27,532 nt of DNA from CCY15215 sp034932145 (lineage in GTDB: Bacteria > Cyanobacteriota > Cyanobacteriia > Cyanobacteriales > Spirulinaceae). Below are positions 15,537 to 23,436 of the stretch, one piece after another; positions within the stretch are counted from its first letter, which is position 1; each line of letters opens with the position of its first letter. The DNA lies in assembly GCF_034932145.1 (NCBI RefSeq), contig NZ_JAYGHV010000394.1, positions 1-27,532 of the forward strand. The letters run 5' to 3'. A model generated the notes under the pieces. That model was not told the origin of the DNA. It worked only from the letters and a program-made list of their open reading frames with translations, and did not search any database. The position numbers and the translations under genes were made by a program.

Positions 15537-16745
15537 ATGGATACAAAAACTTTTAAACGCGATCTCAATCATTCCCCTAATTACTACCGTCGGGGATTTG
15601 GCAATCATAAAGAAGCTGTTGTAGCTTTAAATACTGAATATCAAAGCAGTTTAATTCAAGAAATTCGCGATAATAATTATCGTCTCGATCGCGGCGATGT
15701 GACGATCTTTTTAGCTGAATCTTTCGGGTTTTGTTGGGGAGTTGAACGTGCTGTAGCAATGGCCTATGAAACCCGCAGCCATTTCCCCAATGAACGCATT
15801 TGGATTACTAACGAAATTATTCACAATCCGGAAGTAAATACCCGTTTACAGGAAATGGAAGTCGGTTTTATTGAAGTTAAAACAGGGGAAAAAGATTTTT
15901 CAGTGGTCGAGACTGGCGATATAGTTATTTTGCCCGCTTTTGGTGCCAGCGTTCAAGAAATGAAATTTCTCAACGATCGCGGCTGTACAATTGTCGATAC
16001 AACTTGCCCTTGGGTTTCTAAAGTCTGGAATTCTGTGGAAAAACATAAAAAGAAAAAGCATACTTCGATTATTCACGGCAAATACAAACATGAAGAAACC
16101 GTTGCAACCAGTTCATTTGCAGGAACTTATTTAGTCGTTTTGAATTTAAAAGAAGCGGAATATGTTCGCAATTATATTTTACACGGTGGCGATAAAGAAG
16201 AGTTTTTAGCTAAATTTGCCAATGCTCATTCTCTCGGATTCGATCCCGATCGCGATCTAGAACGTATTGGTGTCGCCAATCAAACCACTATGCTCAAAAG
16301 CGAAACCGAGGCGATCGGGAAACTCTTTGAAAAAACCATGCTGGAAAAATATGGACCGATAGAATTGAACGCACATTTTATGAGTTTCAATACGATTTGT
16401 GATGCGACACAAGAACGTCAAGATGCCATGTTTGGCCTTGTTAAAGAAGATTTATCCCTGATGGTGGTTATTGGTGGTTTTAACTCTTCTAATACCACCC
16501 ATCTCCAAGAAATTGCCATTGATAAAGGCATTATTTCTTATCATATCGATAGTGCCGATCGCATTGGTCCCGGCAATCGCATCGAACATAAACCTTTAGA
16601 CAAGGCGATCGAAGTAACAGAGAATTGGTTGCCAGAGGGTAAAATAGCGATCGGTATTACCTCCGGAGCCTCTACCCCCGATAAATCCGTAGAAGAGGCG
16701 ATCGAGCATATTTTATACTTAAAAAAGGAAATGATAGCCAGATAA
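15537..16745 (+). CDS. ispH: 4-hydroxy-3-methylbut-2-enyl diphosphate reductase
   Basis: IspH is the last enzyme of the MEP pathway, making IPP and DMAPP from HMBPP with a [4Fe-4S] cluster. The 402-residue length and N-terminal extension are those of the cyanobacterial/plastid type, longer than the ~316-residue E. coli enzyme. Cluster cysteines are at 66 (FGFCWGVERA), 157 (DTTCPWVSK) and 288 (FNTICDATQERQ). Substrate-binding stretches are also present: NEIIHNP (H96), HGKYKHEE, GGFNSSNTTHL and TSGASTPDKSVEE. No ribosome-binding site is visible; the upstream bases are a tandem repeat. It is 55 bp downstream of the SGNH hydrolase and convergent with the MscS gene. Confidence 0.96.
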   Translation: MDTKTFKRDLNHSPNYYRRGFGNHKEAVVALNTEYQSSLIQEIRDNNYRLDRGDVTIFLAESFGFCWGVERAVAMAYETRSHFPNERIWITNEIIHNPEVNTRLQEMEVGFIEVKTGEKDFSVVETGDIVILPAFGASVQEMKFLNDRGCTIVDTTCPWVSKVWNSVEKHKKKKHTSIIHGKYKHEETVATSSFAGTYLVVLNLKEAEYVRNYILHGGDKEEFLAKFANAHSLGFDPDRDLERIGVANQTTMLKSETEAIGKLFEKTMLEKYGPIELNAHFMSFNTICDATQERQDAMFGLVKEDLSLMVVIGGFNSSNTTHLQEIAIDKGIISYHIDSADRIGPGNRIEHKPLDKAIEVTENWLPEGKIAIGITSGASTPDKSVEEAIEHILYLKKEMIAR

Positions 16746-16775
16746 ATCACTTATATCCGAATTTTATGCCAAATC

Positions 16776-18224
16776 CTAAGATAAACTTTTCGCACCTTTA
16801 GTCAAATAGATTTGTGCTTTCCGTTCTTCAATAAAATGATACATTTGTTTGGCAAAACGAGCGCTTCCGGCGATCGACTCTGCTATAACTTCAGAAGGGA
16901 GTATCAAAACAGTCAAATCTTGAGTCACAATTCCTGTCACCAAGCTGACTTCCCCTGGAAGTAAAGCTGTTTCGCCAAAAAAGTCCTCTCGAGACAGATA
17001 AGCAACTTCCTTTTGATGGCCGTGTAAATCCGCGACAAAAAGGCGAATTTTTCCCTCTTGAATGATATATAAACCATCATCAGATTCTCCTTCTCTCACC
17101 ACGCGATCGCCAATACCATATACTTGTATCGCCGCCTTTTCTGCAAATTTGGCGATCGTATTGGGTTCAAGAGAGACAAAATAGGGTAAAGATTGTAAAA
17201 AATTCTGTATTTGTTCGAGATATTCTTCCCGTCGAGGAATTGATTGACGGACGTGATATATAGTCCGAATGGGGAAAGGAATTGTTAAACCATTCCGTTT
17301 AGCTGCGTAAAAAATGCTGGTTCTAAATTCATTCCTAATTTCTTCAACATATTGAAAATCATCGATGAAATACTTCACTTCATAAGTAATAGCAAAATCA
17401 TCATAGGATACAGTTCGGACTTCTGGACGAGGTTGAGATAAGATGCGATGAGTTTCTGCTGTTGCACTTTCTAAAACCCGCTTGACGTGATTGGGAGGAT
17501 CATCATAAGAGAAACCGACTAAATAGCGTTCAGCGTGAAGGGGATCGCCACTATGATAATTATAAATATTTTCCCCATCTAAAACACTATTAGGAACAAT
17601 TAATAAATCCCGATCTAGGGTTTTCAAACGAACCGATCGCCAGTTGAGATCCACAATTTGACCTTCAATATCTCCAAAGCGAATCCAGTCTCCCACCTTA
17701 AAAGGACTATCAAAAAGCAACAAAAATCCAGAGACTAGATTACTGAGGGTATTTTGCAACGCTAAAGCAATGACCAGAGAACCGACTCCTAAAGCGGTCA
17801 CAATACTGCTTAAATCGACTTGCCAAATACTGCCTAACATATAAGCGCCCACACTTAAAATAACGAGAATGCGAGCGATCTGTACGAATAAACGAGGAAC
17901 GATAAAAAGAGGCTGAGATTTAGCTTTAGAATTGCGAACAAACAGGATTCCAATTAAGTTGAGAAGAGCGACGATCGCACTATATCCGATCAGAGATTCG
18001 ATCCCTTTAAGCAACCAACTCTCCCGAGAATATCCCAAAAATTGGTGTACCACCACCCAAGTTGCAAGGGAGGGTAAAACGAGAATGCGAATATTTCCTA
18101 ATAATTTTGCCCAACCTAGATTCTTGCGAGTTTCTAGGCGATCGACAATTTCTCCTAAAATAATAGTGAGAAAAGGAAATCCAACAATAAATATAATTGC
18201 ACTAACCCATTGCGATCGATCCAT
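16776..18224 (-). CDS. MscS-type channel with a C-terminal cyclic-nucleotide-binding-like domain
   Basis: 482 residues. About five membrane helices (near 8-25, 44-62, 78-96, 108-130 and the pore helix 139-172) precede the MscS beta domain, with SIVTALGVGSLVIALALQ, a DSPFKVGDWI loop and VPNSVLDGENI. A CNB (cAMP-receptor-like) domain covers about residues 345-460. This is the architecture of bacterial cyclic-nucleotide-gated (bCNG) channels of the MscS superfamily. The phosphate-binding cassette keeps the G417-E418 pair and ALL but, where the family has an arginine after it, the sequence reads PGEVSLVTG with no Arg, so binding of cAMP or cGMP is doubtful. The gene begins 6 bp after the cyclase-like gene, with AGGA inside the latter's last codons; they form an operon. 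Confidence 0.9.
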   Translation of the reverse strand: MDRSQWVSAIIFIVGFPFLTIILGEIVDRLETRKNLGWAKLLGNIRILVLPSLATWVVVHQFLGYSRESWLLKGIESLIGYSAIVALLNLIGILFVRNSKAKSQPLFIVPRLFVQIARILVILSVGAYMLGSIWQVDLSSIVTALGVGSLVIALALQNTLSNLVSGFLLLFDSPFKVGDWIRFGDIEGQIVDLNWRSVRLKTLDRDLLIVPNSVLDGENIYNYHSGDPLHAERYLVGFSYDDPPNHVKRVLESATAETHRILSQPRPEVRTVSYDDFAITYEVKYFIDDFQYVEEIRNEFRTSIFYAAKRNGLTIPFPIRTIYHVRQSIPRREEYLEQIQNFLQSLPYFVSLEPNTIAKFAEKAAIQVYGIGDRVVREGESDDGLYIIQEGKIRLFVADLHGHQKEVAYLSREDFFGETALLPGEVSLVTGIVTQDLTVLILPSEVIAESIAGSARFAKQMYHFIEERKAQIYLTKGAKSLS

Positions 18225-18230
18225 CTCTGT

Positions 18231-20441
18231 TCATCCTATTCTTAACTTAGGTGTATGGTCTTGAATATCCGTTTTGTCTTGATGAATTTCCCAGGTCTTC
18301 AAAGAACCTAGTTCGGGAATTTGGAGAGATTCTGACTCCTCGAAACGATACAAGTCCTTGACACTCTCATAAACATCCTCCGTAACGCGAATTGTTCCTA
18401 ATGTAGCTTGGTGATTGAGATGAACTGCAACCAGAAAAGTTTGCCCCCATAAATAATAGTTCAAATATTTACTATCGATCGCCGCCGCCATCATTTCTCC
18501 AGTGGCAATACCAATGCTAACGCCTAAAGAAACTCCATATTTATGATTGAATACTTGTAAAATTTCCACAATCTCAAAACCTAAGTCCATGATTCGCTTG
18601 GCATGATCGATTCGCGGTACAGCCAAGCCACAAACAGCAAAATAAAGTTCACCAATTGGTGCGAGAGATAGCACATCTAATTGTTCTGCTGCCTCATTAA
18701 AACTATTCATTAATTCATGCAAAATATCTGCATATTCTGATACATTCCATCGCTTTGATAGATAAATTAATCCTTCAATATTGACGACCAAAACTGTTGC
18801 TTGTTCTGTTGAATTTACGATTTTTTTCTCACCATTTTTTAAGCGATCGGCAACAGATTTAGGAACAATATGTCGTAGTAATTTTTCATTTTCTCGTTCC
18901 TTTTCTATGACCAATTCTTGTTGTTCTTTGAGATTTTGAATTACTTCATTAAAACTTTCGACTAAGCTGCTGAGTTCGTCTTGAGCTAAGGATTGTAGTC
19001 CTCCTGCCTGCATATCTCCTCCGGCGATTTTTCGGGAATCTTCGATTAGCAGACTAATCTGTTTAACTAAGGCATTAGCCGCCACGATCGCAATTGAGGT
19101 GACAATGAAAACAAGAACAACTGTAATTGTCAGAATATATTGCTGTAAATTATATAAAGGTTGGTAGGCTTCGGCTAAATCTATCTCTGCCAAAATCGCC
19201 CAATTCACACCTTTAATATCGACTAGATCGTAGGAACTGAGAACGGGTATGCATCGATAATCATCAATAATTTGCGTGCCGCTTTTACCTTGAAAAGCAG
19301 CTAATACTCCTTCTGTTTTTACAGTCTGCAATAAAATGGAAGTATCCAAACGTTTGATACTTTCGAGATTGTCTTCGGGGGTTCCCACTTTTTGCAGTGC
19401 TGCGAGATATCCTTCCGCATCCTCAAGGAGAAAACGCGATACCGATCGCATTAAATAATCCGCACCGACGAGATACACTTCGCCACTGTTTCCCAATCCT
19501 TCATTTTGCCAATTCTGCTTACCCGTTAATACATCATTAATGCGATCGACGGGAAGTTGTGCGGCTAGAATGCCGACTTGTCGAGTACCATCATAGATAG
19601 GTGTTGCAAAGAAGGCCGCTGGGGCTGCATAGGAAGGACGATAGCTATCAAAATCGATAATTTGGACGGTACCGGGTTCGGGATTTTTTCTGACCGCTTC
19701 GACTACTTCTGCAAAATTACTGTTAGCATAAGGTCCATCTTTTAAGCTCGTGCCAAAGTCGGTTTCTTTGTAAACAGAATAAACAATATTTCCCGTCTCC
19801 GTATCGATAAGAAATAAATCGTAGTAACCAAACTGTTTGATGAGATTGCGAAGTAAGGGATGATATAAGGAATGCAGTTGACTATATTCGCTGCCATCAT
19901 TTGCCTGCATCAATTCATCTTTTTTTCCGACAGGTTGGGGATTGTTAGCAATATAGTGATACTGTAGGTATTGAGCCGCTCTTTGCTTGGGCTGATAAAT
20001 TTCAAAAATTGGCTTTCCGGCAATATTTTGGGAAAGTCGCGGAAAAAATTCTTGCGTGTAATAATTTTTCAGGGATTGTTGCCAGGGGGCAGGAATTGGT
20101 GGGAGAGAACTAACATTAGCACTATCTGGGTCTGAGTTTTCTTCTAGGGGTAACGATCCGTCTAGGCGATCGAAAGCACGATTAAATTCAACCATTGCCG
20201 TGACGATCGTGCGATCTTCTGCAAGAGTTCCAATCTGAGCATACATAAATTGAAAGTAGGATTCAATTTCGGCTGACTTAGAAGAACGCACGCTTGTGAG
20301 TTGCTCAAAAATACGCTCAGTTAGAATGTTTCTCGCTCTCTGCCAAGTTAAAAAGCTAATAATTCCGACGGAACCCAAACTCACACTTAGGAGAGCGATC
20401 GTTACTTTGGATTTAATCCTTAACTGTTTCAGTCCTAGCAT
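18231..20441 (-). CDS. Cache-HAMP receptor with a degenerate class III adenylate/guanylate cyclase domain
   Basis: 736 residues. TM1 is at about 13-33, a large periplasmic double-Cache sensor at about 40-430, TM2 at about 435-457, and a HAMP linker with coiled coil at about 456-525. The C-terminal domain (about 540-725) has the cyclase fold pattern, beginning LLRHIVPKSVADRLKNGE. By eye alignment, the residues needed for catalysis are all changed: first metal Asp to N554, second metal Asp to E598 (GE instead of GD), substrate Lys to A594, purine Asp to Q667, and transition-state Asn/Arg to L670/H674. It is therefore probably not a working cyclase. GAGG about 8 bases upstream supports the ATG at 20441. 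It is co-transcribed with the MscS-CNB gene. Confidence 0.85.
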   Translation of the reverse strand: MLGLKQLRIKSKVTIALLSVSLGSVGIISFLTWQRARNILTERIFEQLTSVRSSKSAEIESYFQFMYAQIGTLAEDRTIVTAMVEFNRAFDRLDGSLPLEENSDPDSANVSSLPPIPAPWQQSLKNYYTQEFFPRLSQNIAGKPIFEIYQPKQRAAQYLQYHYIANNPQPVGKKDELMQANDGSEYSQLHSLYHPLLRNLIKQFGYYDLFLIDTETGNIVYSVYKETDFGTSLKDGPYANSNFAEVVEAVRKNPEPGTVQIIDFDSYRPSYAAPAAFFATPIYDGTRQVGILAAQLPVDRINDVLTGKQNWQNEGLGNSGEVYLVGADYLMRSVSRFLLEDAEGYLAALQKVGTPEDNLESIKRLDTSILLQTVKTEGVLAAFQGKSGTQIIDDYRCIPVLSSYDLVDIKGVNWAILAEIDLAEAYQPLYNLQQYILTITVVLVFIVTSIAIVAANALVKQISLLIEDSRKIAGGDMQAGGLQSLAQDELSSLVESFNEVIQNLKEQQELVIEKERENEKLLRHIVPKSVADRLKNGEKKIVNSTEQATVLVVNIEGLIYLSKRWNVSEYADILHELMNSFNEAAEQLDVLSLAPIGELYFAVCGLAVPRIDHAKRIMDLGFEIVEILQVFNHKYGVSLGVSIGIATGEMMAAAIDSKYLNYYLWGQTFLVAVHLNHQATLGTIRVTEDVYESVKDLYRFEESESLQIPELGSLKTWEIHQDKTDIQDHTPKLRIG

Positions 20442-20455
20442 TGATTTTCCTCGTA

Positions 20456-20484
20456 TTGAGTGGCGATCGCGCCGAATCTATGGA
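20456..20484 (+). promoter_or_regulatory. weak promoter-like pair pointing towards the orphan terminator
   Basis: TTGAGT at 20456-20461 and TATGGA at 20479-20484 are separated by 17 bp on the plus strand. Both are poor matches to the consensus. The pair is listed because some plus-strand promoter is needed to explain the terminator at 20696-20726; a GATACT at 20611-20616 is an alternative -10. Confidence 0.2.
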
Positions 20485-20619
20485 GCAAATTTTGTTAAGA
20501 TTTGTTAAGGGAAAAATGAGCGTAAAATTATTAAAAATGATCTTTGGCGAGAATAGCTGGAGAATCATCACTGTATTTACCACACCTTAGCTTTAAAGAA
20601 TAGATTTTTTGATACTTTT

Positions 20620-20726
20620 TTTTGTTTCTCTGTAAATCAACGAACCTTTTGTTTAAGGAATTAGTTAGAGTCTTTGCCAATCAATAGTTTGATACACCTC
20701 CCGAAAAACTCGGGAGGTTGTTTTTT
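20620..20726 (+). ncRNA. possible small RNA ending at an orphan terminator
   Basis: The plus strand has no gene between the divergent start of the cyclase-like gene (20441) and the gene at 20782, yet a strong intrinsic terminator sits at 20696-20726. This implies a short plus-strand transcript or an attenuated leader. The 5' end is arbitrary here. I compared it by memory with Yfr1 (ACUCCUCACAC core) and Yfr2 types and saw neither signature. The rest of the 340 bp gap (20442-20781) shows no other gene except a doubtful 24-codon ORF at 20516-20590. Confidence 0.3.
20696..20726 (+). terminator. Rho-independent terminator
   Basis: ACCTCCCG at 20696-20703 pairs perfectly with CGGGAGGT at 20711-20718 around a 7-base loop, and is followed by TTGTTTTTT to 20726. 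The T-run is on the plus strand only, so it stops rightward transcripts. It is the best intrinsic terminator in the window. Confidence 0.9.
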
Positions 20727-20781
20727 GGCAACAAATTAACTAGAGTGAATAAGAAGTTTTATTGCAGCTTCAGGAGTCATC

Positions 20782-21246
20782 ATGTCCGAATCTAACCCAA
20801 ATAGCGAAGCCACACAACCGGAAACACCACCTGTAGAGGTGAGTGCAGAAACCAAAGCTCTTGTGGAAACCAAGATGCCCGATGAGTCTGATGAAATCAA
20901 ACATCATACGATGGCTTTAATTGAAGCTATCAAAAAACAGGCACAGTCGAGCCTCGAGTCTGCTGGGGAAATTGGTCGTGAAAATTACGTCAACACGATG
21001 CGCCAAACCCAAACGACGTTAAAAAATACAGGACTCCTCTTTGATGAACAATGGGAGTCTCTCGAGAAAACCATCGCGGGACTCGAGGATACAGCCACGA
21101 AAAATTGGGAATTTTTGCTCAATGATATGAAAAAATGGGGCGATCGCCTCGATCGCGCTGTAAATGAAGCGTGGAAAATCCTCACGGAACCCGAGGAATC
21201 TGAAGAAGATTCCCCCCCAGATTCTGATTCTGAATCCAAATCTTAG
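20782..21246 (+). CDS. acidic, helical conserved hypothetical protein
   Basis: 154 residues from an ATG with CAGGAG 5 bases upstream, a strong ribosome-binding site. The ends are low-complexity and acidic or polar: Ser/Glu/Pro/Thr at residues 1-35 and Glu/Ser/Asp/Pro at 135-154. Residues 35-133 are predicted to be long amphipathic helices (HHTMALIEAIKKQAQSSLES; EQWESLEKTIAGLED; FLLNDMKKWGDRLDRAVNEA), perhaps a helical bundle or coiled coil with a superficial resemblance to phasins or apolipoprotein-like proteins. There is no membrane helix or signal peptide and no recognised domain. It is followed at 78 bp by the antiporter gene, so they may be co-transcribed. Confidence 0.8.
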   Translation: MSESNPNSEATQPETPPVEVSAETKALVETKMPDESDEIKHHTMALIEAIKKQAQSSLESAGEIGRENYVNTMRQTQTTLKNTGLLFDEQWESLEKTIAGLEDTATKNWEFLLNDMKKWGDRLDRAVNEAWKILTEPEESEEDSPPDSDSESKS

Positions 21247-21323
21247 GGACAGGGAAATCATTTTATTGCTCAATTCTCTTTTTATTTTTTCCCTAATTCG
21301 CTGAGTCCGCTTGCGATCGCCTT

Positions 21324-23249
21324 ATGGTTGTTCTTTTGGTGTTATTGATGATCGGTCTAAGTGCGATCGCTGCTAAACTGCCCCCGGTTCCTTACATGAC
21401 GGGATTAGTAGCGATGGGATTAGGGCTGGGAATTCTCGCGCAAAACAACGAGCAACTTGCACTATTACAGCCTTTTATCGCCCTCCCCCCGAGGGCATTC
21501 TTGCTTTTTGTACCTCTTTTCATTGCTCGTTTGGCTTTTAATATTGAAGGTCGTTTGCTGGTACAGTATCTTTCCCCAGTATTGCTATTGGGAATCCTAG
21601 GGGGATTTTTATCGACAGTGATGGTGGGGGGATTTTTGGTCGCCTTTGCCCCTTTAGCACTATCAGGGGCAATTTTACTGGGGATTCTCTTATCGGTGGT
21701 GGATTTAACCCCAGCCATCGCCCTATTGCAAAAAGAGGGTTGTTCTAAGCGGTTGCAATTGGTTTGGCGAGGGGAAAGTTTATTCAATAATGTCATGGCG
21801 ATCGTTCTGTTTGCTGTGGTGGCGCAAACTTTAAGTTCGGGGAGTTATGGCCGCGGAATCGGGCAGTTTTTCGCCGCATGGCCGGTGGGTATTATTCTGG
21901 GAAGTATCGCAGCAGGATTGGCGGCTTATGGAATGCAACGCTGGCGAGAGAATTTTATCCTACAGGGAACAATAGGCGCGATCGCCCTGTATGGGGCATT
22001 TTTTGGGGCAGAGAGGCTCTATCCTGGGGCAGAGGCGATCGCCGCCATGACGGTGGGTTTGGTGCTGCAATGGACGTTACGCGCCCGATTGAAGCAAAAG
22101 AATTTTCAGCGACTTGCAGGGATGGTACAGGGAGTGGGAATTCTGGCTCAAAGTTGGCTTTTTCTCCTGTTGGGATTAACTTTAGCTGGATTACCTCGTC
22201 AAGTTTATGGAAGTTCTCACCCTTGGCTCTGTTTAGTAGGGGCGATCGCCATGGTAACAATGGCTCGGGCGATCGTGGTTTTTGCTCTGATGCCCGTGGC
22301 CAACTTTTTGCGGGACTCTACCCCTTTCTCTTTTCGAGAGCAGTTGGTGGGATTATGGGGAGGAATGCGAGGAAACGTGGCTTTGGCCTTGGTGTTAAGT
22401 TGGGATGCAGAAGCATCCGATCGCCATTTAGCCATTTTTATCACCTTGGGGGTAACTTTAGCCTTGGGTTTGGCTTCTGAGGGGACAATGGCGCAGTTTT
22501 GGCAGCGCTTGGGGTTAACTCCTCCAGCCTTGGCCGCCCAATTACAAGCAGCAACAGCAGAATTAGCCGCCAAACGCCACACCCTCGAAGGGTTATTCGA
22601 TCTGGAGGATATTGAATCTTTATCTCGCCCGGCGATCGAATGTGTCAAACAGGAATATCGCGAGGAGGTGTACCATGCGGAAGATACATTGGCGCAATTA
22701 TGGACTGAGACGCGCATGGAACCGGGGCTATTTCAACAAACTCTCTGGTTGCAAGCCTTGGCGATGGAGGAGACGGGATATCGGCAATTTTACGAGGATG
22801 GGTTGCTCTCGGAGTTGGCTTTTGTCAAATTAGAGTTACGAATGCACTTAAAACGAGATGCAGTGCTTGCGGGGTTTATTCCCCCGCCTTTTTATCTCCT
22901 TCGCGGTAATGAGACGAAGATACAGCAGGGGTTTGCGCTATTTTTAGGGGCGATCGCCTTTCAGCCTGCCTTTGCCCCGCGACAGGCCGATCGCGTCTCA
23001 ACGGCTAAATATGAAGCAGATGGGGCGATCGCTTATACCTGCAAACAGGTGGCTTTGAATTTTCATCGCTTGGTTGAAGATAGCGGTTTGGGGTTAATGG
23101 TTGCTAAAAGTTGCGCTAAGGTTTATGAGGAAGATAGTTTAGTAGCATGGCAAAGTTTAGAGGCGATCGCCTCGCGCAATCCAGAATTTGCCACTCGCAA
23201 GCAACAAGAAGCCATTCGTCGCACCATTCATTTTTTGGATGAAGTGTAA
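21324..23249 (+). CDS. CPA1-type cation/proton antiporter with altered ion-binding motif
   Basis: 641 residues: about 12 membrane helices (1 to about 390) and a 240-residue cytoplasmic tail that is helical and contains no TrkA-N/TrkA-C or CNB pattern that I can see. The membrane part follows the NhaP/NHE family: helix 5 region GILLSVVDLTPAIALLQKEG (D127), then GESLFNN at 150-156, and GGMRGNVALAL with R349. In typical CPA1 antiporters the second motif reads ESLFND, and that Asp binds the ion; here it is N156, and the usual DP after the helix 5 Asp reads DLTP. Na+/H+ exchange is therefore uncertain; the protein may have changed specificity or lost transport. It is plus-strand, downstream of the acidic unknown gene. 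Confidence 0.85.
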   Translation: MVVLLVLLMIGLSAIAAKLPPVPYMTGLVAMGLGLGILAQNNEQLALLQPFIALPPRAFLLFVPLFIARLAFNIEGRLLVQYLSPVLLLGILGGFLSTVMVGGFLVAFAPLALSGAILLGILLSVVDLTPAIALLQKEGCSKRLQLVWRGESLFNNVMAIVLFAVVAQTLSSGSYGRGIGQFFAAWPVGIILGSIAAGLAAYGMQRWRENFILQGTIGAIALYGAFFGAERLYPGAEAIAAMTVGLVLQWTLRARLKQKNFQRLAGMVQGVGILAQSWLFLLLGLTLAGLPRQVYGSSHPWLCLVGAIAMVTMARAIVVFALMPVANFLRDSTPFSFREQLVGLWGGMRGNVALALVLSWDAEASDRHLAIFITLGVTLALGLASEGTMAQFWQRLGLTPPALAAQLQAATAELAAKRHTLEGLFDLEDIESLSRPAIECVKQEYREEVYHAEDTLAQLWTETRMEPGLFQQTLWLQALAMEETGYRQFYEDGLLSELAFVKLELRMHLKRDAVLAGFIPPPFYLLRGNETKIQQGFALFLGAIAFQPAFAPRQADRVSTAKYEADGAIAYTCKQVALNFHRLVEDSGLGLMVAKSCAKVYEEDSLVAWQSLEAIASRNPEFATRKQQEAIRRTIHFLDEV

Positions 23250-23328
23250 AGACGTTTGCGTTAAAATAAAAGAAGTATTTTCTTCTGACTAATCTACTCA
23301 ATTCTACAAAATATCATCAGAAAATATA

Positions 23329-23436
23329 ATGGTAAAAATTATCAAGCGTAAATCCCTTGGCCTTCAGCCCGTTTACGATATTGGCGTAGAAGGGGATCAT
23401 AATTTTTTATTAGAAAGTGGTTTAATTGCGGCCAAT
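23329..23436 (+). other. coding region of the DnaE split C-intein
   Basis: 36 residues from MVKIIKRKSLG to LIAAN, followed by the +1 cysteine (TGT at 23437-23439). Block F is VYDIGVEGDHNFLLESG, with the Asp and His of the DHNF motif. The terminal residue is N36, needed for Asn cyclisation. The residue before it is Ala rather than the usual inteins' His, which is normal for DnaE split inteins. It aligns by eye with the Npu and Ssp DnaE C-inteins, which differ in the residue before the conserved DHNF (Gly here, Arg in Npu, Gln in Ssp). Confidence 0.97.

Noticed and set aside
16034..16042. Single DnaA-box matches inside ispH and at 25460-25468 inside the glycosyltransferase gene
   Set aside because: Isolated copies inside coding DNA have no clustering or spacing and are probably chance matches.
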